Shown in pieces: positions 58,595-64,000 of a stretch of 64,000 nucleotides of DNA. The notes under the pieces are model-generated. The model had not been told where the DNA came from, did no database searches, and saw only the letters and a program-made list of their open reading frames with translations. Position numbers and translations under genes: made by a program. Source of the stretch: a bacterium (lineage in GTDB: Bacteria > Krumholzibacteriota > Krumholzibacteriia > LZORAL124-64-63); contig JADJCK010000007.1 in the NCBI GenBank assembly GCA_016703265.1, positions 1 through 64,000 on the forward strand, written 5' to 3'. The stretch's first letter is position 1. Every line of letters begins with the position of its first letter.

Positions 58595-61174
58595 TTATCG
58601 CAACAACGTCAACCGACCCGACCTGACAAGGCCCTCGGACCCGAGGCGCATCAGATAGGTGCCCGATGCCACGCTCCGTCCATCCGCGTCCCGACCGTCC
58701 CAACGGGTGACATGGCGGCCGCTCTCCAGTTCCCGATCCACAAGCGTGACGACCAGGCGTCCGTCGAGCGCGTAGATGCCGAGGCGAACCCGCGACGGCC
58801 GCTCCGTCTCGAACGAGATGAGGGTCGACGGATTGGCGGGGTTCGGCGCGGCCGACACCGAGCAGCGCGGCGCCGGGCCGGAGAGCCCATCGAGTGGCAC
58901 CGTTTCGAGCAACAGGGGCGAGGCCTCCGGGGTCTCCAGCCACAGTTCGTAGGATGTCGCGACGCCGCGGGGAACTCCCGCATCTTCGATGCGGAAATCC
59001 CCGGTGGCCACGGGCCGGCGGGAGATGGCGTGGGCGCCGCCGCCGGAACGGCGACGGACCACGAACTCGTCTCCGGACGCGCCTTCAAGGCTGCAATGCC
59101 ATTCAACCACGGCCACATCGGACTGCCAGGCGGCGCGGAGCGACGAGATCATGACCGGCAGCGGGTCGCTGCAGGCCAGCGGCATGGTCGTGGCCCGCGG
59201 CAGGATCTGGAAGCAGCCATTGTCGGCGATGATCTGTACCGCGCCGTAGGTGAGCACCATGCCGCCAAGCGGCGTCGGGCCGTTGTCCTGGTCGAACTCG
59301 TAGACGCCCAGTCCGTAGTGATCCAGCGCCAGGTACAGGAGACCTTCGTTCAGCCAGGCATCCCGGACGATCGCACTCCGTAAGCCAGCCATGGAGCCCA
59401 GCAGCGTGATCGTGCCGTCACTGTTGACGCGATGCCAGCGCAATCTTTCGCCACCGCAATCGAAGAGCAGGCCGGCTTCGGGTTGAAAGCGGATATTCCG
59501 CCCCCAGCCGTATGTCGTCCGGAGCAGTGCCGGCATGATGGGATTCGAAAGATCGAAGTGGGCCAGGTTCGATGTGCTGCCGGCAATGCGCTGCCCGAGC
59601 AGCACATCGCCGACCCGGATGAGGCGATTCAGTCCCGAGGCCGAGTACCCGCCGAGCGAGGCGACCCTTTGCAGCCGTTCGGAATCGTCGGCAAGACAGA
59701 TGAGCAGGCTGTCCGGCGTGGAGACCACCGTGTACGGGCCCCACGGGATCGCGTCCAGGATCACGGGTTCGGCAGACACGACGGGGGTGGAGAAGTGCCC
59801 GCTGTCGTCGATCTCCACGGTGCGGCGCTGGTCATTGATCGAATAGTAGACGCGCCTGTTGACCACGGCGATTGAGGTGAGCAGGCCGTACAGCGCATCG
59901 TCAGTGATGGTGGCGACGACAGCAGCCGGAGAGACACGCCGGTCGAGCACGTAGAGTCCCCAGGAGTCGCCTCCCCAATCAGAGGTGTTCATCCAGGACA
60001 CGAGGAAGTCCGCATCAAGCACGATGGTGCCCGAACTCGAGGAACCGACGTCATCTGGCTTGGCCGGGGCGGTCGGCGCGGATTCGAAGTGGTAGAAGTG
60101 GAAGCCGGAGGTCACCAGCGCGTTCCCGGGTAACCAGCCGACGGGCCCGGTGTAGAGCCGAGGCAGCGAAGCGGTCACGACGGGCGCCGGCAGGTCCCGG
60201 TCCAGGTCGACGATCAGGCTCGATTCGCCGAGATGACCGTTGCCGCTGCCCATCGTCCAGATCGCTTCGCGGCCGGCTATCGCGAAGCCGCCGTAGTAGG
60301 GACCGCTTCGCTGGGCGTAGCCACGCCAGGCGAAGTGTCCATCCTCGATGGCGATGCGGCCAAGAAATGCAGCGTTGTTGGAGGTCATTTCCGGGCGAAT
60401 ATCGGACCTGTTGGTGATCCACCAGAGAACGAACCCGCCGTCGAACGGTTGGATATCGCGGAAAATGGTCAGGTCATCAGGGCTGTCTCCGGGTGCGGCG
60501 GTCAGCCGATCGGTCAGTATCGGCATCAGCGGATCCGCGATGTCGATCAGCGAGAGGTCTGTGAAATAGCCGGAGATGTTGTTGCCGCCCCCGGCGCAAC
60601 GGACCAGATTCGAGCCGACGATGGCCAGCTTGCCCGCCCCGATCAACGAGATGTAGTGTGGAATCGCCCAGTCGCTGAGCGCAGTGACAGTGCCGTCCGC
60701 TGGTCCACCGAAGAAGTAGAATCGGCCGTCGGCGGCGGCGACGATCAGGTCGTCCGTGCAGGCAAGCCTGGGCGTCCCCGCCCAGCCACCGACATGACTG
60801 CAGCGCAAGGTCAGCGCCGGCAGGTCGTACACCTGGAATCCGCCGGTGTGGCCCAGGACGATGAAATCGCTGCCGACGGCGAGCTCGCTGAACCCGCCTT
60901 GAATGCGGCCGAGTTCGATCGGCGCCTGCTGCTCGTCGGTGCCGACCATCAGGAGTGCGGATGGATGCAGCACCAGCAGCCGATCCTGCCAGCGCATGAT
61001 AGCAGTGGGGGTGGTCGTCAGTTCGACGGGGCTCGGGAGCCAGTGTGTCTGGTGGCGATAGTCGGCGCAATCCGGGCCTTTCGCCTGCGCTCCGCCGGGA
61101 ACGGACATGCCGATGCCGACGACCAGCAGCGCGGCGGCGACCAGGCTGTACTTGCGTGGATAGAGGTGCATCAT
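58595..61174 (-). CDS. Secreted beta-propeller protein with FlgD-like tail
   Basis: 859 residues from the ATG at 61174, which has GGGAG four bases upstream; the reading can be extended to a TTG at 61195 without support. Signal peptide (LVAAALLVVGIGMSVPGGAQA). Residues 40-680 are repeated beta strands of a WD40/LVIVD-like propeller (FSELAVGSDFIVLGHTGGFQVYDLPAL; RVGDVLLGQRIAGSTSNLAHFDLSNPIMP). A fibronectin-III-like module (VAVVEWHCSLEGASGDEFVVRRR...ATSYELWLE) follows. The FlgD-like domain (SAAPNPANPSTLISFET...RWDGRDADGRSVASGTYLMRL) ends VRSGRLTLLR. It converges with the beta-helix gene. Ligand unknown. Confidence 0.85.
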   Translation of the reverse strand: MMHLYPRKYSLVAAALLVVGIGMSVPGGAQAKGPDCADYRHQTHWLPSPVELTTTPTAIMRWQDRLLVLHPSALLMVGTDEQQAPIELGRIQGGFSELAVGSDFIVLGHTGGFQVYDLPALTLRCSHVGGWAGTPRLACTDDLIVAAADGRFYFFGGPADGTVTALSDWAIPHYISLIGAGKLAIVGSNLVRCAGGGNNISGYFTDLSLIDIADPLMPILTDRLTAAPGDSPDDLTIFRDIQPFDGGFVLWWITNRSDIRPEMTSNNAAFLGRIAIEDGHFAWRGYAQRSGPYYGGFAIAGREAIWTMGSGNGHLGESSLIVDLDRDLPAPVVTASLPRLYTGPVGWLPGNALVTSGFHFYHFESAPTAPAKPDDVGSSSSGTIVLDADFLVSWMNTSDWGGDSWGLYVLDRRVSPAAVVATITDDALYGLLTSIAVVNRRVYYSINDQRRTVEIDDSGHFSTPVVSAEPVILDAIPWGPYTVVSTPDSLLICLADDSERLQRVASLGGYSASGLNRLIRVGDVLLGQRIAGSTSNLAHFDLSNPIMPALLRTTYGWGRNIRFQPEAGLLFDCGGERLRWHRVNSDGTITLLGSMAGLRSAIVRDAWLNEGLLYLALDHYGLGVYEFDQDNGPTPLGGMVLTYGAVQIIADNGCFQILPRATTMPLACSDPLPVMISSLRAAWQSDVAVVEWHCSLEGASGDEFVVRRRSGGGAHAISRRPVATGDFRIEDAGVPRGVATSYELWLETPEASPLLLETVPLDGLSGPAPRCSVSAAPNPANPSTLISFETERPSRVRLGIYALDGRLVVTLVDRELESGRHVTRWDGRDADGRSVASGTYLMRLGSEGLVRSGRLTLLR

Positions 61175-61421
61175 GATGCTCCCGTTCAACCGCAACTTCC
61201 GGGATCAGATCCGGACTCGGATACGCACTCGGAATCGTCGTACGAGAAGTGGAGTGACAACCGGCCGGTCCCCGTGGCGCCTGGCGGCACCTCGTTGATT
61301 TAGCACGGATGGGGTGCTCCAGGTCGTTTCGACCACGTTGAGACAATCAAGGTTGCCCGCGCATTATCGGGATCGTTGGAGTCTGGTTTCCGCGGCGGCA
61401 GATGGTGCATTGAACCTGCCC

Positions 61422-61462
61422 TTGACCTGCTGATCGGTTGACCTGCTGATCGGTTGACCTGC
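61422..61462. repeat. 16-bp tandem repeat (2.6 copies)
   Basis: TTGACCTGCTGATCGG at 61422-61437 and 61438-61453, with a third partial unit to 61462. It lies 80 nt upstream of the YCF48-like lipoprotein gene. Each unit begins with a -35-like TTGACC, so it could be stacked promoter or operator elements. The rest of the 61175-61541 gap shows nothing clear. Confidence 0.8.
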
Positions 61463-61541
61463 GGAGGCAGGGTGTACGACAATCAGCAGGTGCCGGGCGG
61501 CATCCGCGGCCCCAGTCACCGGATCAACCGGAAGCAGTTCC

Positions 61542-63401
61542 ATGTCATCGCGAAGCCGCAGCCGCCTGCAGGGCGTGACGATCGCCGTCGCAACGCTTAC
61601 TGCAATCCTCCTCGCCTCCTGCACCGACAACCCTTCCGGTCCCGATCCCGGAGAACCGTCGATGACATGGGTCTGGCGCAATCCGCTTCCCCAGGGAAAC
61701 GACCTCACGAGCTGTGCCGGGACAATCGACGGCGTCGGCCTGGCGGTCGGTCGCGACGGGACCATCCTGCGGACGACAGACGGTGGGGCAACCTGGACGA
61801 CCCGTGCCAGCGGCTCGCCGAGCCATCTCATGGGTGTGGCGCTGCTGCCGGACCTGACGGCGGTCGCGGTGGGCTACGGTGGTGTTTCCTTGCGCTCGGA
61901 TGACGCCGGTTTGACCTGGTCGAACAGCGGTCCGTCCGGGGTCGATGACCCGTACGACATGTGCTTCACGGGTGCTGCGACGGGGACGGCCGTCGGCAGC
62001 CGCGGCGCGATCGCCCGCACAACGGACGGCGGGCGCACCTGGGTCCAGCAGGACAGCGGCGGCGTGTGCGACCTGTCGACTGTGGCTTTCCGTGACAGTA
62101 CACATGGCGTGGCCGCGGGCTCATACTGCATCCTGCACACGGCCGACGGCGGGGCGACGTGGCTTGCCGGCGAATTACCAGTCTATGAGTTCCCGTGGGA
62201 CATTGCCTTCACGGGCGTCGATTCCCTGGTGGCGGTTGGTCGCAACGGACTGATCAGCCATTCATACGACGGCGGGGCCACGTGGACCGCCGCGATCTCG
62301 ACCACTACCGAAGGGCTGAGGTCGATCACCGTCAGGGACGATGGCTCCTGGGTCGTGACCACGAACGCCAACGTCGTGCTGTCGACTTCCGATCGCGGCG
62401 TCACCTGGAGCAGTGCCCCGACCGGACCGGTGGAGTACATCACGCCGCCCGTATTCACAGCCGACGGTCGAGGATTCGCGGTTGGCGGCTCGGGTGTCAT
62501 GTTCCATACCGTCGATGACGGCGTCACCTGGACCAGGACCTCGAGCGGCGTGGCGGCGCCGCTCTTAGGCCTGGATTTCAATGCTGAGGCCACGGGGCTA
62601 GCGGTGGGGACGAGTCTGGACATTCTGCGCAGCGTCGATGGTGGAACGACCTGGAGCGCCGTGAGCAGCGGAACTTCCGCGAGACTGCTGGACGTCGCCT
62701 TCGGGGATGAAGACGTGGCGCTGGCCGTGGGAAGCAGAGGAGCCATCGTTCGTACGACGGACGCCGGCCAGACCTGGGAGCCGCGCGATTCCGGCACCGA
62801 CGCCGCGCTGAACGCCGTGGCGTTTGCCGATGGAGAACGTGCCGTCGCCGTGAGCGAGTACGGGTCGATCCTCGTGTCCATCGACGGGGGCTTGTCGTGG
62901 GCCCCGTCTACCTTCGCGGACGAGGTGGCGCTCACCGACGTGGCCTTCGCGAACGCCCGCACGGGCGTGGCCACGGGAAACGATGGCCGTATCCTGCGCA
63001 CGCAGGACGGAGGCTGGAACTGGACCACGGTGTCTGCCGGGTCAATTGCCGTTTCACTCCGGGCCGTGGCGTTTGCCGACTCGCTGACGGCAGTGGCCGT
63101 CGGGTTCTCGAACTGGGTCGGCTACACCATGCGAACAACGGACGGTGGATTGACCTGGGCGAGCATTCCGCCTGCAGCAGACAGGTACCTGCATGACATC
63201 TCGTTCGTCGATGCCAGGCACGGGTTCGCTGTGGGCACCGGCGGGACGGTGGTCAGGACAGCTGACGGCGGGCAAACCTGGAGCCGGGCATCGGGGACCT
63301 ATTCATCCACACTGAATGCGGTCGCAGCGGTCGGACCCTGGTCATGCATCGTCGCCAGCAGCGGGGGTGCGATCCTGCAGTGGGTTCCGGAAGGCCGTTG
63401 A
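61542..63401 (+). CDS. YCF48/HCF136-like beta-propeller lipoprotein
   Basis: 619 residues. Signal sequence with lipobox L-L-A-S-C (Cys near residue 27), so it is predicted to be a lipid-anchored envelope protein. The whole body repeats a unit of about 40-45 residues of the form V-A-V-G-x-x-G-x-I-x-R-T-T-D-G-G-x-T-W (ILRTTDGGATWTT, IARTTDGGRTWVQ, ILHTADGGATWLA, ISHSYDGGATWTA, IVRTTDAGQTWEP, ILRTQDGGWNWTT, VVRTADGGQTWSR), about 14 blades' worth, which is enough for two seven-bladed propellers. This is the plant/cyanobacterial photosystem II assembly-factor fold, which in non-phototrophs occurs in secreted proteins of unknown role. No FlgD or SWG tail (it ends AILQWVPEGR). Confidence 0.85.
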   Translation: MSSRSRSRLQGVTIAVATLTAILLASCTDNPSGPDPGEPSMTWVWRNPLPQGNDLTSCAGTIDGVGLAVGRDGTILRTTDGGATWTTRASGSPSHLMGVALLPDLTAVAVGYGGVSLRSDDAGLTWSNSGPSGVDDPYDMCFTGAATGTAVGSRGAIARTTDGGRTWVQQDSGGVCDLSTVAFRDSTHGVAAGSYCILHTADGGATWLAGELPVYEFPWDIAFTGVDSLVAVGRNGLISHSYDGGATWTAAISTTTEGLRSITVRDDGSWVVTTNANVVLSTSDRGVTWSSAPTGPVEYITPPVFTADGRGFAVGGSGVMFHTVDDGVTWTRTSSGVAAPLLGLDFNAEATGLAVGTSLDILRSVDGGTTWSAVSSGTSARLLDVAFGDEDVALAVGSRGAIVRTTDAGQTWEPRDSGTDAALNAVAFADGERAVAVSEYGSILVSIDGGLSWAPSTFADEVALTDVAFANARTGVATGNDGRILRTQDGGWNWTTVSAGSIAVSLRAVAFADSLTAVAVGFSNWVGYTMRTTDGGLTWASIPPAADRYLHDISFVDARHGFAVGTGGTVVRTADGGQTWSRASGTYSSTLNAVAAVGPWSCIVASSGGAILQWVPEGR

Positions 63402-63512
63402 GGCCTCGGGCGCGGCGGAGGTCCCCGTCCACCTGAAGCGAGAATCCTCGGGGGTGATGGGGCCGGTCCTGACGACGCCGGCGCGCGGATTCGATCCTGT
63501 TCGTCGCAAGGC

Positions 63513-63536
63513 GGGTATGCTATGATCGGCTCATGC
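63513..63536 (+). promoter_or_regulatory. Extended -10 promoter-like element, copy B
   Basis: GGGTATGCTATGATCGGCTC begins a 24-nt segment matching 45707-45730 at 19 of 24 positions. TGcTATGAT is a good extended -10; no convincing -35 is seen. It lies 70 nt before the LVIVD-repeat gene. Confidence 0.45.
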
Positions 63537-63605
63537 AGGTGATATGGGCATCCGGAAAATGATGCGGGTGGAGTGTTGATGCACCTACGCCACGGGAGTC
63601 CACCA

Positions 63606-64000
63606 TGAAGACGCGAACCATGCCGTTCCGGAGGATCGTTGCTGTATCGGTTGCCGCGATTGTCCTTGCCGTCCTTCCGGGTACTTCGGTTTCCCAATGC
63701 GAGAACTATGAGGCGTTCCTGCACTGGGAAGGTGAAGTTGCCTTGCCCGGCCAGGCTGATGCGGTCGCCATCTCCGGACACTATGCACTGGTTGCGGACG
63801 ACTACCACGGACTCCAGATCGTCGATGTTGCCGATCCACGGAACCCGCGAATCGTCGGCGCTGTCGACACGCCCGGATACGCCCTCAACGTCGCGATAGC
63901 CGGAAACTATGCCTTCGTGGCGGACGCCACCAGTGGGATGCAGATCGTCAACTTCGCGAATCCCGCCAGCCCGCGGATCGTCAGCACGGTTCACACTCCG
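63606..64000 (+). CDS. Secreted LVIVD-repeat protein, 3' end beyond the window
   Basis: The first 131 codons are visible. ATG at 63606 with GGGAG seven bases upstream. Signal peptide about 8-30 (FRRIVAVSVAAIVLAVLPGTSVS). Then repeats of the LVIVD type: DAVAISGHYALVADDYHGLQ then IVDVADPRNPRIVG, and LNVAIAGNYAFVADATSGMQ then IVNFANPASPRIVS. Each is one propeller blade of about 42 residues. Such proteins in this lineage often end in a FlgD-like domain, but the end is not in view. Confidence 0.85.

Noticed and set aside
61422..61462. CRISPR repeat
   Set aside because: The units are directly adjacent without spacers, and only 2.6 copies exist.

Overview
The window is high-GC bacterial DNA with long, densely packed coding regions. 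Four secreted proteins end in a FlgD-like immunoglobulin fold (NPFNP...G-x-L-V-R-x-L...W-D/N-G-x-D...SG-x-Y). Two other secreted proteins end in a short S-W-G-x-x-K-A-L-x-R tail. Together with Asp-box propellers, right-handed beta-helix proteins and M14 carboxypeptidases, this resembles FCB-type or Eisenbacteria/Krumholzibacteria-like lineages, probably from an environmental assembly. That placement is inferred from gene style, not proven. Ten genes carry single- or double-base frame breaks, or a deletion, while conserved residues continue on both sides. Sequence or assembly error is the likeliest cause for most of them.

Layout. 1-5 kb: the end of a type II secretion/type IV pilus ATPase that lacks its Walker A segment, an HDOD regulator, and a secreted M14 carboxypeptidase on the other strand. 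5-13.6 kb: a small heme-oxygenase-like monooxygenase, chorismate synthase (aroC), a minus-strand operon tilS-ftsH-folP-cdaA preceded by a CAT-anticodon tRNA, and a divergent ketol-acid reductoisomerase. 13.6-22.7 kb: a Yip1-type membrane protein, an efflux adaptor with two MacB/FtsX-type permeases but no ATPase, a chemoreceptor, a pseudopilin with a repeated C-terminal module, and a soluble transhydrogenase-like flavoprotein. 22.7-31.9 kb: a 1101-residue Asp-box (VPS10-like) propeller protein, a Cys/Asp/Arg-rich exported protein, and the folate/methionine pair metH-metF. 32-45.2 kb: a degenerate-GGDEF/EAL protein, a histidine ammonia-lyase with Cys in the MIO triad, gmd, a nucleophile-less alpha/beta hydrolase coupled to a metallo-beta-lactamase-fold protein, a TPR protein, gltX, a holin-like/phosphodiesterase fusion, then tRNA-Gln and tRNA-Glu, each with its own promoter.

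45.2-52.2 kb is the accessory part. It opens with a block of almost pure G and C that is probably artefactual. After it come a GH13-fold protein without its catalytic acids, three direct copies of an 84-nt repeat each followed by a hairpin, a small SWG-tailed secreted protein, a nucleotidyltransferase/small-protein pair, and the C-terminal remnant of a serine recombinase. The repeats separate single-gene modules, and part of the repeat resembles the 3' end of the nearby tRNA-Glu.

52.5-64 kb is a run of surface or secreted proteins: a 1510-residue malectin/propeller/thrombospondin-3 protein, a beta-helix protein with the second SWG tail, an 866-residue propeller protein, a YCF48-like lipoprotein, and the start of an LVIVD-repeat protein cut by the window edge.

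Functionally the window combines conserved housekeeping (folate, methionine, aromatic and branched-chain amino acids, tRNA charging and modification, membrane proteolysis, c-di-AMP synthesis) with a large secretome. That secretome seems to use two kinds of C-terminal tail. The SWG tail, the 84-nt repeat modules, and several predicted secreted or enzyme-like proteins that have lost catalytic residues are the most unusual items.
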